Below are positions 45,404 to 54,833 of a stretch of DNA of 64,000 nucleotides, one piece after another. Source of the stretch: Streptomyces sp. Tue 6430 (GTDB lineage Bacteria > Actinomycetota > Actinomycetes > Streptomycetales > Streptomycetaceae); NCBI GenBank assembly GCA_021568835.1, contig JAKGSH010000010.1, forward strand, positions 3,224,001-3,288,000, written 5' to 3'. The translations under genes and the position numbers were made by a program. Below the pieces are notes generated by a model. It saw only the letters and a program-made list of their open reading frames with translations. It was not told the origin of the DNA and made no database searches. Numbering within the stretch: the first letter of the stretch is position 1; each line of letters begins with the position of its first letter.

Positions 45404-47493
45404 CTACGGGCGCCAGGTGGCCAGTACGCCCTCGTACAGCTCCTGGTCCGTGAGCTCCAGGGGGGTGGGGCCCGCGTGGAAGAACGCCGTGTTGCCGGTC
45501 TTCAGCTTGCGGAGGTAGTCGAACGCCTTGTTGTCGTGCTCACCGAAGGCGACGAAGGAGAAGAAGAGGGCGGGGTGGTTCTCCGCCGCGTCCGCGAGGG
45601 ACTGGGTGGCGGGGGTCTTGGCGTCGGGGGCGCCGTCCGTCTGGAAGACCACCAGGGCGGGGCGGCGGGGGGATGCCGCGTGCTTCTCGTTCCGCTTCTC
45701 GTGGTGGGCCGCTACGGCCTCCACGGCGGCGTGGTAGCTGGTACGGCCCATGCGGCCCAGCCCCGCGTGCAGGTCGTCGATCCTGTCCTCGGGGTCGGTG
45801 AGGGTGAGGTCGGCGGTGCCGTCCAGCTCGGTCGAGAAGAAGACGACGTGGACGGTCGCGTCCTCGTCGCCGGTGAGGTGGGCGGCGAGGGCCAGGGTCT
45901 GGTCGGCCAGGGCCTGGACGGAGCCGTCCTTGTAGTACGGGCGCATGGACGCGGAGCGGTCCAGGACGAGGTAGACGTCCGCCCGGGCGGAGGTGAGGTC
46001 CAGCTTGGCGAGGGTGGCCGCGGCTGCCCTGTGGGCGGTGGTGAGGTGCGGGGGGATCGACTTCGCCGGCTCGGGGGTTCCGGCCTCGGCTTCGCCTTCG
46101 GCCGGGGTGTTCCCACCCGCACCACCCGTGCGGGTCTCGACGTCGTCCGCGGGTGGCCCCTGTGGGGCGTCCTCGCCGTCGGCGGCCTCGGGTTCGGCGG
46201 CCTCCGTGGTGTCGGTCTCGGCGGCAGGCGCCTCGCCCTCGGGTGCGACTTCGGCTTCGGGCTCGGGCTCCGCCTGCGCCTCGGGCTCCGCCTCGGCCTC
46301 GGGCTCGACCTCGGGCTCGACCTCGGGCTCCGCCTTGGCTTCGGTCTCCGCCTTGACCTCGGGTTCGGGGGCGGTTTCCGCCTCGGCCTCGGGCTCGGTG
46401 GCGACCTCGGGCTCGGCCTCGGGTTCTGCCTGCGCCTTGGGCTCGGGCTCAACCTCGGTCTCGGACTCCGTCTGTGCCTTGGGTTCGGGCTCCGCCTTGG
46501 CTTCGGTCTCCGCCTCGACCTCGGGCGCGGGGGCGGTTTCCGCCTCGGCCTCGGGCTCGGTGGCGACCTCGGGCTCGGCCTCGGGTTCTGCCTGTGCCTT
46601 GGGCTCGGGCTCCGCCTTGGCTTCGGTCTCCGCCTCGACCTCGGGCTCGGGGGCGGACTCCGCCTCCGCCTCCGCCTCGGTGGCGACCTCGGCCTCTGCC
46701 TGCGCCTTGGGCTCGGGCTCAACCTCGGTCTCGGACTCCGTCTGTGCCTTGGACTCGGGCTCCGCCTTGACTTCGGGCTCCGCCTCGACCTCGGGTTCGG
46801 GGCGGACTCCGCCTCGGCCTCGATCTCGGCCTTGGCCGCAGGGGCGATTTCTGCCTCGGGCTCGGTGGCGACCTCGGCCTCCGCCTCCGCCTCGGGGGCT
46901 TCCGTGGGCTTCGTCGTCTCCGGGGTCTCGTCCTCGGTGTCCGGCTCGGCCACGGTCTCGGCCGGTTCCTCGGTGACGGGTTCCTCGACCGCAGGTGCGG
47001 CCGTCTCCGTGACCTGCTCCGCGGTGGCCGGCCCGTCCTTCTCCGTGACCGGCTCGGCCACCGGTTCGGCGTCCTTCTCCATGACCGGCTCGGCCACCGG
47101 CTCCTCAGCCGCCGGTTCTGTCTCCGACTCCTGCGGCTTCGCAGCAGCGGGCTCCTCCGCGGCAGCGGGCTTTTCCGGGGCCGGGGTGGGTTCGGGGGTT
47201 GTCTTCGGGGAGGTCGTCGGGTTCGGGACCGTGATGTTGTCGAAGGCCGCCGCGACCAGTTCGTGTTCCTCGGCCGCCGTGCGGGGCTCGGGGACCTGGG
47301 CCGTCGGCTCGGGCGTGGGGGCGGAGGCGGCCACCGGCTCGGGCGTGGTCGCTTCGGTCGTGGTGGTCGGCTGCGGTTCGGGGTGGGTGGCGGGTTCCGG
47401 CTGCGAAGGAATCCCTGCCGCACCCTCCGCCTCAGCGGTCCGCCCCTTGCGTGAACGGCCGAATGCGTTCCGCAGGAGAGTGAGAATGCCCAT
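45404..47493 (-). CDS. VWA-domain protein with long Glu/Pro/Ala repeat region
   Basis: About 696 aa. A short basic start (MGILTLLRNAFGRSRKGR) is followed by ~430 residues of Glu/Ala/Pro/Val/Thr repeats (EPEAEA-like units). The C-terminal ~190 residues form a TerF-like von Willebrand A domain: LTSARADVYLVLDRSASM (MIDAS DxSxS), STELDGTADLTL, GRTSYHAAVEAV, LVVFQTDGAPD. Such domains bind metal and partner proteins, in this subfamily linked to tellurium-type stress genes. The frame breaks near 46797; one C restores 697 whole codons. ATG at 47493 with AAGGG upstream. The repeat tail is probably extended and acidic. Confidence 0.82.
46220..47200. repeat. Coding repeat array (Glu/Pro/Ala) in the VWA gene
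   Basis: Degenerate tandem repeats of GGCTCGGC/CTCGGGCTCGGC type, with longer near-identical blocks of about 180-200 bp (for example around 46340-46560 and 46500-46700). They encode EPEVEAETEAKAEPEPKA-like units. Such arrays often change length between strains and are error-prone in assembly. Confidence 0.8.
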
Positions 47494-47655
47494 GTGCGCA
47501 ACCCTTCGCGTGAGTTGTTCCCGTCAATCCCTGGCCAGGACGGACACGTAAGGTTAGCGGCCTCCGGGGGTGATCTTCGGCAGGGGTGAGCGGGCGTCCG
47601 GCGGGTGTGTCAACACCGCCTCCCGGCTCCGTGAACACCCTGGCGGCAGTCGGGG

Positions 47656-47673
47656 ATTCACCTTCCGTTCACT
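47656..47673 (+). promoter_or_regulatory. PHO box upstream of phoX
   Basis: Two GTTCACC-like units, ATTCACC at 47656 and GTTCACT at 47667, spaced exactly 11 bp apart, with a weaker third (GTCAGCG) 11 bp further. This is the direct-repeat layout bound by PhoP in Streptomyces. It lies about 75-90 bp before the phoX start. Confidence 0.75.
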
Positions 47674-47746
47674 CAGCGTCAGCGCCTGCGCACATGCGTG
47701 CCCCTACCGTCACGCCCATACCAAGGGCATGCAAGGGAGAACAAAA

Positions 47747-49830
47747 GTGCGCAAGCTGCTGCCGCTCATCGGAACGCCGTCCCCGTCGCATCCGGGCGGA
47801 CGCTCCGCCATGACCTGTCGTTTCCGGTGTGGTGACGCCTGCTTCCACGAGGTGCCCAACACCAGCGACAACGAGTACGTCGGCGACGTCATCGCGGGGC
47901 CCTCAGCCGCCGCTCGATGATGCGTGCCGCCGCCGTCGTCACGGTGGCGGGCGCCGCCGGGGCGGCCGGTGTCGCCGGGGCGCGCCCGGCCACCGCGGCC
48001 ACGCCCGGCCACGGGACGCCGTCGAAGCCGTCGAAGCCCTCGAAGCCGTCCGGTGCGCGCGGGCTGCGCTACGGCAGCGTCGCGCCGAACACCGTCGACG
48101 CCGTCGTCGTACCGGACGAGTACACCCAGAACGTCGTCATCCGCTGGGGTGAGCCCATCCTGCGCGGGGCGCCGGCCTTCGACCCGGAGAACCAGACGGC
48201 GGCCGCCCAGGCCGGTCAGTTCGGGTACAACAACGACTTCCTGGCGCTGCTGCCGCTGCCGGGCGAGCGGAACCGGCAGCTGCTGGTCGCGAACCACGAG
48301 TACACCGACGAGGTGCTCATGTTCCGCGGCTACGACGCCGCCAACCCCACCCGGCAGCAGGTCGAGGTCGCCTGGGCCGCGCACGGCCTGTCCGCCGTCG
48401 TGGTCGAGGGCGACCGGAAGACCGGCAAGCTCGTCGCCGTTCCGCGCCACCACCTGAACCGGCGGGTCACCGCCACCACCGAGTTCCGGCTGACCGGGCC
48501 CGCCGCCGGGTCCGACCTGCTGAAGACCTCCGCCGACCCGACCGGCACCAAGGTGTACGGCACGCTCAACAACTGCTCGGGCGGCACCACCCCGTGGGGC
48601 ACGACGCTGCACGGCGAGGAGAACTTCAACCAGTACTTCGCCAACAGCGGCCGGGCGACGGACAAGCGCTACGGCATCGGGACCGGGGCCACCGAGCGCA
48701 AGTGGGAGCGTTTCGACAAGCGCTTCGACGTCGCCCAGGAGCCGAACGAGGTGCACCGCTTCGGCTACGTCGTCGAGTTCGACCCGTACGACCCGACGTC
48801 CACGCCGCGCAAGCACACCGCGCTGGGGCGCTTCAAGCACGAGGCCGCGACCGTGCGGCTCACGCACGACGGCCGTCCCGTCGTCTACTCCGGTGACGAC
48901 GAGCGCTTCGACTACTTCTACAAGTTCGTCGGCAGCAAGCGGATGCGGCACGGCAGCGGCCGGTCCGTGCGCGAGCACAACCTCTCCCTGCTGGACGAGG
49001 GCACGCTGTACGTCGCCAGGCTCACCGGCGACTCCCCCGCGATCGAGATCGACGGCACGGGCAAGCTCCCCGCCGACGGCGAGTTCGACGGCGCCGGCGA
49101 GTGGATCCCGCTGGCGACCGCCACCGCGAAGGGCGCCGTCTCGCACGTCGAGGGCATGACCGCCGAGGAGGTGTTCGTCTTCACCCGTCTCGCCGGTGAC
49201 AAGGTCGGCGCGACGAAGATGGACCGCCCCGAGGACATCGAGCCGAACCCGGTCACCGGCAAGGTGTACGTGGCCCTCACCAACAACACCAAGCGCGGGG
49301 TCGACGCGAACGCCAAGGCGGACGAGGCCAACCCGCGCAACGCCAACAAGCACGGGCACGTCCTGGAGCTGACCGAGCGCTGGAACCGTCCGGAGTCGAC
49401 GCGGTTCGCCTGGTCGCTGTTCCTGGTGGCCGGTGACCCGGAGGACCCGGCGACGTACTTCGCGGGCTTCCCGAAGGACTCCGTCAGCCCGATCTCCTGC
49501 CCGGACAACGTGGCCTTCGACGCCTACGGCAACCTGTGGATCTCCACGGACGGCGCGCAGCTCGGCTCGCACGACGGACTCTTCGGGGTCGCCACCCGCG
49601 GCTCGCGCCGCGGTGAGCTGAAGCAGTTCCTGACGGTGCCGTCGGGCGCCGAGACCTGCGGTCCGCTCATCCAGGAGCGGCGCGTGCTGATCGCCGTGCA
49701 GCACCCGGGCGAGCTGGACGGCGCCTCCGTGGAGAACCCGAAGAGCACCTGGCCCGACGGACCCGGCAAGATCGTCCGCCCGGCGGTCGTATCGGTGTGG
49801 CGCGAGGACGGCCAGGACATCGGCGTCTGA
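47747..49830 (+). CDS. phoX: PhoX-family alkaline phosphatase (secreted, Tat)
   Basis: About 694 aa. Extracellular calcium/iron phosphatase releasing phosphate under starvation. The N-terminus (VRKLLPLIG...) includes the conserved SAMTCRFRCGDACFHEVPNTSDNEYVGDVI leader and, after one G is added at the GGGG run near 47900, a twin-arginine motif SRRSMMRAAAVVTVAG. The body shows PhoX hallmarks: NEYTDEVLMF-like HEYTDE, NCSGGTTPWGTTLHGEENFNQYF, GRFKHEAATV, EDIEPNP and ISCPDNVAFDAYGNLWI. GTG at 47747 follows AGGGAGA. The PHO box just upstream implies PhoP control. Closed by a strong hairpin. Confidence 0.93.
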
Positions 49831-49866
49831 GACGGGAGCGGCTGGGGCGGAGGCAACAGCTGCGGG

Positions 49867-49907
49867 CGGTGGCGGCGGTGAGGCGATCGGCCTCGCCGCC
49901 GCCACCG
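49867..49907 (+). terminator. Terminator of phoX
   Basis: 18-bp stem with one G-T pair (49867-49884 with 49890-49907) and a small loop, 37 bp after the stop, followed by TCTT. Confidence 0.85.
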
Positions 49908-50030
49908 TCTTGCGGGGGCTTTCCGTCCTGCGGGGTCTTTCGCCGTGCGCGGGCTTTCTGCCCTGCGGGGGTCTCCCGCTGTGCGCGGGCCTTCCGCCTT
50001 GCGCGCGGGCCTTCCGGCGACCCGTGCGGT
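49908..50030. repeat. Degenerate tandem repeat after phoX
   Basis: About six imperfect units of roughly 18-22 bp built on TTGCGGGGGCTTTCCG / TGCGCGGGCCTTCCG. Noncoding as far as seen; it lies between the phoX terminator and the next minus-strand gene's end at 50141. Confidence 0.7.
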
Positions 50031-50140
50031 TGCCGGGCGACCTGGGTGGGTCTCGCCCCCGACGGCGGTCCGGGTCCGTGCTCGACGCGGGCCCGGGCCG
50101 CCGTCGCCGCGTCCACGGACCCCGCGGCCCCCGCCCCTGC

Positions 50141-51100
50141 TCAGCCGGGCTGGTGGAGGGTGACGTCGACCAGGAGGGAGCGGTGGTCGGTGCCGGGGAG
50201 GTCGAGGAAGCGGGCGCGGGTCGCGGAGAACTCCCCGGAGACGAGGACGTGGTCGATCTGGGCGCCCAGGACGGGGGTGGTGCGGCTGGGCCAGGTCGGC
50301 TCCCGGGGGCTGCCCGCGAGCCGGGCGGCGTCGCGCAGTCCGGTGTCGAGGATCCGGCGGAACGCGGCGTGGTCCTGGGTGGCGTTGAAGTCCCCGGCGA
50401 GGATCAGCGGCCCGTCGTCGCGGTGGGCGTCGGCGAAGTCCCGCAGCCGTCCCAGTTCGCGCTTCCACAGGGCGACCTGCCGGGGCAGCGGCGGCTTGGG
50501 GTGCGCGAGCTGGAGCCGTACGGGCCGGCCGCCGACGTCGGCGACGGCCCCGGGCATGCCCATCCGGCCGGGCACGGCGGGGGCTGGCGTCAGCGGGAAC
50601 CGGCTGAGGACGACGGACCCGACGGAGGTGTCCCCCTCGACGGCCCGCCGGTACGGGTACGCCGTCCCGAGTTCCCGGCGCACGGTGGCCTGACAGCCGT
50701 ACTCGCACTCCGCGACGAACACCACGTCCGGCCCCTCCCGGCGGACGGCGCTGACGAGGGCGTCCGTCGCCCTGCCGAACTCCACGTTGGAGGTGAGCAC
50801 CCGCAGCCGCGCGACGGCGGGCCCCGCGGGTTCGTCGCCGTTACCGTACGGCTCGATGAACCAGGCGAGCAGCCCGAGCACGACGACGCCCCACACCAGC
50901 CCCGTCCACCAGCGGGCGAGCAGCGACAGCAGCAGGGCGGCCCCGGTGGGGACGAGCAGCCAGGGCAGGAAGGCGAGCAGCTGGGGGACCGGCGTGCGCA
51001 GGTCGGTGTCGGCCGCGCGGCACGCGACGACGGCGCTCACCCCGGCGAGCAGCAGTCCGGCGCACCACGCCCCGAGGACCCGCCCGCGCCGTGGCCGCAC
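50141..51100 (-). CDS. Endonuclease/exonuclease/phosphatase-family membrane protein
   Basis: About 319 aa. Three N-terminal helices (VLGAWCAGLLLAGVSAVVAC, LLAFLPWLLVPTGAALLLSLLA, LVWGVVVLGLLAWFI) anchor an outside-facing EEP domain: RLRVLTSNVEFGRATD, GPDVVFVAEC, VGSVVLSRFPL, LILAGDFNATQDH and the terminal GTDHRSLLVDV. These hold the expected Asn/Glu/Asp/His catalytic set. Substrates could be nucleic acid or lipids. GTG at 51100 lies 2 bp from the stop of the upstream gene, so the two are probably coupled; the ORF remains open to 51157. Confidence 0.85.
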   Translation of the reverse strand: MRPRRGRVLGAWCAGLLLAGVSAVVACRAADTDLRTPVPQLLAFLPWLLVPTGAALLLSLLARWWTGLVWGVVVLGLLAWFIEPYGNGDEPAGPAVARLRVLTSNVEFGRATDALVSAVRREGPDVVFVAECEYGCQATVRRELGTAYPYRRAVEGDTSVGSVVLSRFPLTPAPAVPGRMGMPGAVADVGGRPVRLQLAHPKPPLPRQVALWKRELGRLRDFADAHRDDGPLILAGDFNATQDHAAFRRILDTGLRDAARLAGSPREPTWPSRTTPVLGAQIDHVLVSGEFSATRARFLDLPGTDHRSLLVDVTLHQPG

Positions 51101-51101
51101 G

Positions 51102-51452
51102 TCAGTGGAACTCCCGTACGACGTCGATGGTTCCGACGATGTGCGCGTTGAACTCATCCATTTCCTCCGCCGGTACCCAGAGTTCGAGGATGGTCGCTCC
51201 GTCGGCCCGCCGCACCGGGTACCGCGCGAGGAAGTCGCTCTCCACCTCGAACCGCGTGACGTAGCCGACCCCGGAGGCGGGGACGTTCCAGTCGCGGGCG
51301 ATGCGGATCGCGTAGTCCTCGTTCAGCACCGGGTAGAAGATCGGCTGCTCGGGCAGGCGCGGCGGCCACCCCCGCCATCCGGAGGCCTCGACCAGGGCCA
51401 GTTCCTCCGGGCCGGTGGGCCGCCAGAGGGTCGTTGTCGTCGTGCTGCTCAT
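51102..51452 (-). CDS. Small conserved protein, function unknown
   Basis: 116 aa. Reads LWRPTGPEELALVEASGWRGWPPRLPEQPIFYPVLNEDYAIRIARDWN, then VTRFEVESDFLARYPVRRADG and EMDEFNAHIVGTIDVVREFH. This matches a widespread small family that databases sometimes label ADP-ribosylation/crystallin J1-like; I see no catalytic motif to support that. ATG at 51452. It is followed at 2 bp by the EEP gene. Confidence 0.8.
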   Translation of the reverse strand: MSSTTTTTLWRPTGPEELALVEASGWRGWPPRLPEQPIFYPVLNEDYAIRIARDWNVPASGVGYVTRFEVESDFLARYPVRRADGATILELWVPAEEMDEFNAHIVGTIDVVREFH

Positions 51453-51513
51453 GAAGTGACGTTAGAGGCGGGGACGGCCGCCGGGCCAAGGGTTTGCCGT
51501 CCCGCCGGGCGTG

Positions 51514-52395
51514 TCACCCACCGTCTTCACCTCCTTTTCCGTCTTCACCTCCTTCCTCGTATCCGTCTCCGTATCCGTCCCCTTCCCGGTCCCCTTCCCG
51601 GTCTCCGTCTCCGTTCCCGTCCACCCGTTCCAGGAACTCCGTCAGCGCCGCGTTGAACTCGGCAGGCCGCTCCAGGTTCGGCAGGTGGCCGCAGCCGTCG
51701 ATCACCCGCAGGACCGAGTCGGGCAGGAGGGCGTGCAGGGTCTCCGCGTCGCGGACGGGGGTGAACTCGTCGTCCGCGCCGACGACGACGAGGGCGGGGG
51801 CGGTGACGCGGCGGAGCGACGGGCGGTAGTCGGGGCGTTCGGCCCGGCCGCGCAGGGCCGCCGCGGCGCCCTCGGGCGGCGCGGACGTCATCATGCGGTG
51901 GACGTGGGCCCGGACGGCGTGCGGGGCGTACGGGGCGACCATCTTCGGGAGGACCTCGTCGGCGTAGCCGCGCATGCCCTCGGCGAGGAGGCGGTCGGCG
52001 AGGGCGTTGCGGGCGGTCCGGCCGGCGGGGGTCTCGGGTTCGGCGAAGGTGTCGGCGAGGACCAGGCCCCGGACCCGGTCGCCGAGGCGGTCCAGGCACT
52101 CCAACGCGATCTGGCCGCCCATCGACAACCCGGCGAGGACGAAGGCGTCCACCGCCAGGTCGTCGAGGAGGTCCTCGACGTCCCGGGCGAAGCGGGAGAG
52201 GGGCGTGGTGCCGGGGACGACCGGGGAGGCGCCGTAACCGCGCAGGTCGGGGACGACGACGCGGCGGGTGGGGGCGAAGGCCTCGAGTTGCGGGGCCCAC
52301 ATCGTGCGGTCGAAGGGGTGGCCGTGGACGAGGACCAGGGGGATACGTCCGGCGGTATCCGTGCCTTTGTCCTCGTATGCGAGGAAGGGAGCCAT
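51514..52395 (-). CDS. Alpha/beta hydrolase
   Basis: 293 aa. Oxyanion-hole LVHGHPFDRTMW, nucleophile GLSMGGQ (Ser), acid near GADDEFTP and His in GCGHLPNLERP complete the catalytic triad. Resembles 3-oxoadipate enol-lactonase-like or general esterase members; the substrate is not set. The last ~35 residues are a Gly/Asp/Glu low-complexity tail (GNGDGDREGDREGDGYGDGYEEGG...). ATG at 52395. Divergent from the MocR regulator, which may control it. Confidence 0.87.
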   Translation of the reverse strand: MAPFLAYEDKGTDTAGRIPLVLVHGHPFDRTMWAPQLEAFAPTRRVVVPDLRGYGASPVVPGTTPLSRFARDVEDLLDDLAVDAFVLAGLSMGGQIALECLDRLGDRVRGLVLADTFAEPETPAGRTARNALADRLLAEGMRGYADEVLPKMVAPYAPHAVRAHVHRMMTSAPPEGAAAALRGRAERPDYRPSLRRVTAPALVVVGADDEFTPVRDAETLHALLPDSVLRVIDGCGHLPNLERPAEFNAALTEFLERVDGNGDGDREGDREGDGYGDGYEEGGEDGKGGEDGG

Positions 52396-52422
52396 GCGTC
52401 GACCCTAGGGTCGCCCAACTCC

Positions 52423-52455
52423 TCGGTGCAATAAGATCTTTGCTCTCGGTGCAAT
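52423..52455. promoter_or_regulatory. Direct repeats between hydrolase and MocR genes
   Basis: TCGGTGCAAT occurs exactly at 52423-52432 and 52446-52455, 23 bp apart, in the divergent promoter. MocR-type regulators commonly bind spaced direct repeats, so this is a candidate operator. Confidence 0.55.
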
Positions 52456-52555
52456 GCCGGGGCGCGAGGAGGCGCGGGGAGAGGGAGGAGGCGCGAGGAG
52501 GGGCGAGGAGAGAAGAGGGAAGACGGGGGAAGACGGAGAGGGGCGAGGAGGGGCC
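52456..52555. repeat. Polypurine (G/A) tract upstream of the MocR gene
   Basis: About 100 nt consisting almost only of G and A on the plus strand, with GAGGAGG/GGAAGACGG motifs repeated. It may supply the ribosome site (GAGGAGGGG) and could form unusual DNA structure. No gene. Confidence 0.75.
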
Positions 52556-54004
52556 GTGAGCGACTACCGGGAGATCGCCGACCGCGTCGCCGACGACATC
52601 GCGCGTGGACGGCTGGTGCCGGGCCAACGGCTGCCGCCGCAGAGGCGGTTCGCGCGCACGCACCGCATCGCCCCCTCGACGGCCGGGCGGGTCTACGGCG
52701 AACTCGTGCGGCGCGGGCTGGTGGTGGGCGAGGTCGGCCGGGGCACCTTCGTGCGGGCCGCGCCGCCCGCCCCCCAGGGGCGCGCCCTGGTCGAACCGGC
52801 CACGTCCGCACCGGTCAACCTGGAGCTCAACTACCCGACCGCGCCCGGCCAGTCCGAGCTGCTCGCGCCCGGTCTCGCGCCGCTGCTGCGGGCCGACGTG
52901 CTGACCGAGGCGATGCGCACCGCCGCGGCCGACGGCACCGCGGCCGCCCGTGCCGCGGCGGCCCGGCTGCTCACCGTCCCCGGCTGGCGCCCCGAGCCCG
53001 CACAGCTCCTGTTCACGGGCAACGCCCGCCAGGCCATCGCCGCCGCGCTCGCCTCCCTGGTCCGGCCGGGCGGCCGCGTCGGCGTGGAGGAGCTGACGTA
53101 TCCGCTGGTCAAGGAGATCGCCGCCCGGCTGGGGATCGTGCTCGTGCCGATCGGCGGCGACGGCGAGGGACTGCGGCCGGACGCCCTGCGCGCCGCGCAC
53201 CGGACCGCTCCCCTCGCCGCCCTGTACGTCCAGCCGGCCCTGCACAACCCGACGTCGTTGACCACGAGCGAGCGCCGCGTGCGAGAACTCGCTCGTGCGG
53301 CGGTCGAGTTGGCGCTGCCCGTCGTCGAGGACCGCGTCTGGTCCTTCCTCCGGCCGGACGCCGTCCCGCTCGCCGCCCACGCGCCCGGTCTGACCCACGT
53401 CGTCGACGGCCTGTCCAAGCGGGTCGCGCCGGGGCTGACGGCCGGTTTCCTCGTCGTACCGCCGGAGCGGGCGGACGCGGTGGCCGCCGCCGTGCGGTCC
53501 GGGGGGTGGAGCGCGGGGCGGTTCGCGCTGGAGGCGGCGGTGCGGTGGGCCGGGGACGGGACGGTCGCGCGACTGGTGGCGGCGAAGCGGGCGGACGCCG
53601 CCCGGCGCCAGCGGATCCTCGCGGCCCACCTGGGCGCGTTCGCCGTACGGACCGACCCGCACGCCTGTTTCGCCTGGTGGGAGCTGCCCGCGCCGTGGCG
53701 GGCGGACACCTTCACGGCCGCCGCCGCCGCGCACGGCATCGCCGTCACCCCCGGCACCGCCTTCACCGTCGACCCGCACCGCACCCCGGACGCGGTCAGA
53801 CTCGGCCTGGCGTCCGCGGCGGAGGGGGAGCTGGAGCGGGCGCTGCGGCTACTGGCCCGGATCGCGGCGGGGCCGCCGGAGCCGCTCCGGCTGCCGGGGC
53901 CGCAGCAGCCGTCCCGGTCGCAGCAGCCGTCCCGGTCGCAGCAGCCGTCACAGCCGTCACCCGGCGTCGGCGGACCAGGAGGCCCACCCGCACGTACCGC
54001 GTGA
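52556..54004 (+). CDS. MocR/PdxR-family regulator (GntR-aminotransferase)
   Basis: 482 aa. An N-terminal GntR winged helix (IADRVADDIARGRLVPGQRLPPQRRFARTHRIAPSTAGRVYGELVRRGLV, in order) is joined to a fold-type I aminotransferase domain: QLLFTGNARQAIAAALASL, YVQPALHNPTSLT, VVEDRVWSF and the PLP lysine region VDGLSKRVAPGLTAGFL. It binds PLP and regulates, often, vitamin B6 or amino-acid genes. GTG at 52556. The tail has an 18-bp-unit repeat (QPSRSQ) and overlaps the convergent membrane gene. Confidence 0.9.
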   Translation: MSDYREIADRVADDIARGRLVPGQRLPPQRRFARTHRIAPSTAGRVYGELVRRGLVVGEVGRGTFVRAAPPAPQGRALVEPATSAPVNLELNYPTAPGQSELLAPGLAPLLRADVLTEAMRTAAADGTAAARAAAARLLTVPGWRPEPAQLLFTGNARQAIAAALASLVRPGGRVGVEELTYPLVKEIAARLGIVLVPIGGDGEGLRPDALRAAHRTAPLAALYVQPALHNPTSLTTSERRVRELARAAVELALPVVEDRVWSFLRPDAVPLAAHAPGLTHVVDGLSKRVAPGLTAGFLVVPPERADAVAAAVRSGGWSAGRFALEAAVRWAGDGTVARLVAAKRADAARRQRILAAHLGAFAVRTDPHACFAWWELPAPWRADTFTAAAAAHGIAVTPGTAFTVDPHRTPDAVRLGLASAAEGELERALRLLARIAAGPPEPLRLPGPQQPSRSQQPSRSQQPSQPSPGVGGPGGPPARTA

Positions 54005-54833
54005 GCCACACCCCCGCCGCCACCGTCAGGCCCACGCCCAGCAGGAACCAGGACGCGGTGCGCAGGGTGGCGGTGAGGGCGTCGTAGACGGCGGCCGTGG
54101 AGGGGCGGCCCGCCCCCTCGGCCAGGCCCGTGAGGGTGAGGTGGCGGGCGACGGCGATCGCGAGGCCGAGGAACGCGCCGCCCAGCGCCGTGCCCAGCGC
54201 CGCCGCGGTGAGGGCGCGGCGGCGGCAGGCCGCGACGGCGATGCCGGTCACGGCGAGGGCGACGGCGGCGAGGGGCAGCCAGAAACCGGCGAGGTCGAGC
54301 ACGCGGTAGCCCTTCCGGAGGGTGGCCAGTTCATCGGCCGGGAGCACCGCGACGCGGGTGTGCGCGAGCGGCACGCGGTCGGCGAACGCCACGTGGTCGG
54401 CGGCCAGTCGAGCGCGGACGCGGGTGGCCACCGGGGCCAGGTCGACGGTGACGTCGCGGTCGCGGTCGTCGTGCAGGGCCGACATCACGGCGCTGTGCGC
54501 GGCCTCGTTGCCCGCGTCCCACGCGGTGCGGTAGGCGCGGGTGCGGGTGAAGGAGCGCAGCGCGTCGTGCACGAAGGGGGTGATCTCGGGGCGCAGCGGG
54601 CCGCGTTCGGCGGCCGCCTCGCGCAGGATGCCGTCGCCGACCGTGTCGACCACGGCGTCCCGTACGGCCGGGTCGGCGGCGAGCGGCGCCATGGCGGTGA
54701 CGTACCGGCCGGTGTCCGTGAGGCCGTACGCCGCCCAGGCCGCCAGTGCGCCGAAGGGCATCAGGAGGCAGGACAGGGCGATGAGGACGGCCGACACGGC
54801 GGTCCGCAGACGTCGGGACACACCTCCAGGCAA
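53796..54833 (-). CDS. Membrane protein with large extracytoplasmic loop
   Basis: 345 aa. One helix near residues 12-35 (AVSAVLIALSCLLMPFGALAAWAAYGL), an external loop (TDTGRYVTAMAPLAADPAVRDAVVDTVGDGIL... to TVDLAPVATRVRARLAADHVAFADRVP), then three helices (GFWLPLAAVALAVTGIAVAA, AALGTALGGAFLGLAIAVA, TASWFLLGVGLTVAAGVWL) and a Thr/Ala/Pro tail. The family is common in Streptomyces, role unknown. Its last ~209 bp overlap the 3' end of the MocR gene on the other strand; one or both tails may be artefactual. Confidence 0.75.
   Translation of the reverse strand: MPGGVSRRLRTAVSAVLIALSCLLMPFGALAAWAAYGLTDTGRYVTAMAPLAADPAVRDAVVDTVGDGILREAAAERGPLRPEITPFVHDALRSFTRTRAYRTAWDAGNEAAHSAVMSALHDDRDRDVTVDLAPVATRVRARLAADHVAFADRVPLAHTRVAVLPADELATLRKGYRVLDLAGFWLPLAAVALAVTGIAVAACRRRALTAAALGTALGGAFLGLAIAVARHLTLTGLAEGAGRPSTAAVYDALTATLRTASWFLLGVGLTVAAGVWLTRYVRVGLLVRRRRVTAVTAAATGTAAATGTAAAAPAAGAAPAAPPRSGPVAAAPAPAPPPPRTPGRV

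Noticed and set aside
45398..47551. 717-codon plus-strand frame rich in LGLGLRLGL units
   Set aside because: Shadow of the repetitive VWA gene on the minus strand, whose VWA domain is unmistakable.
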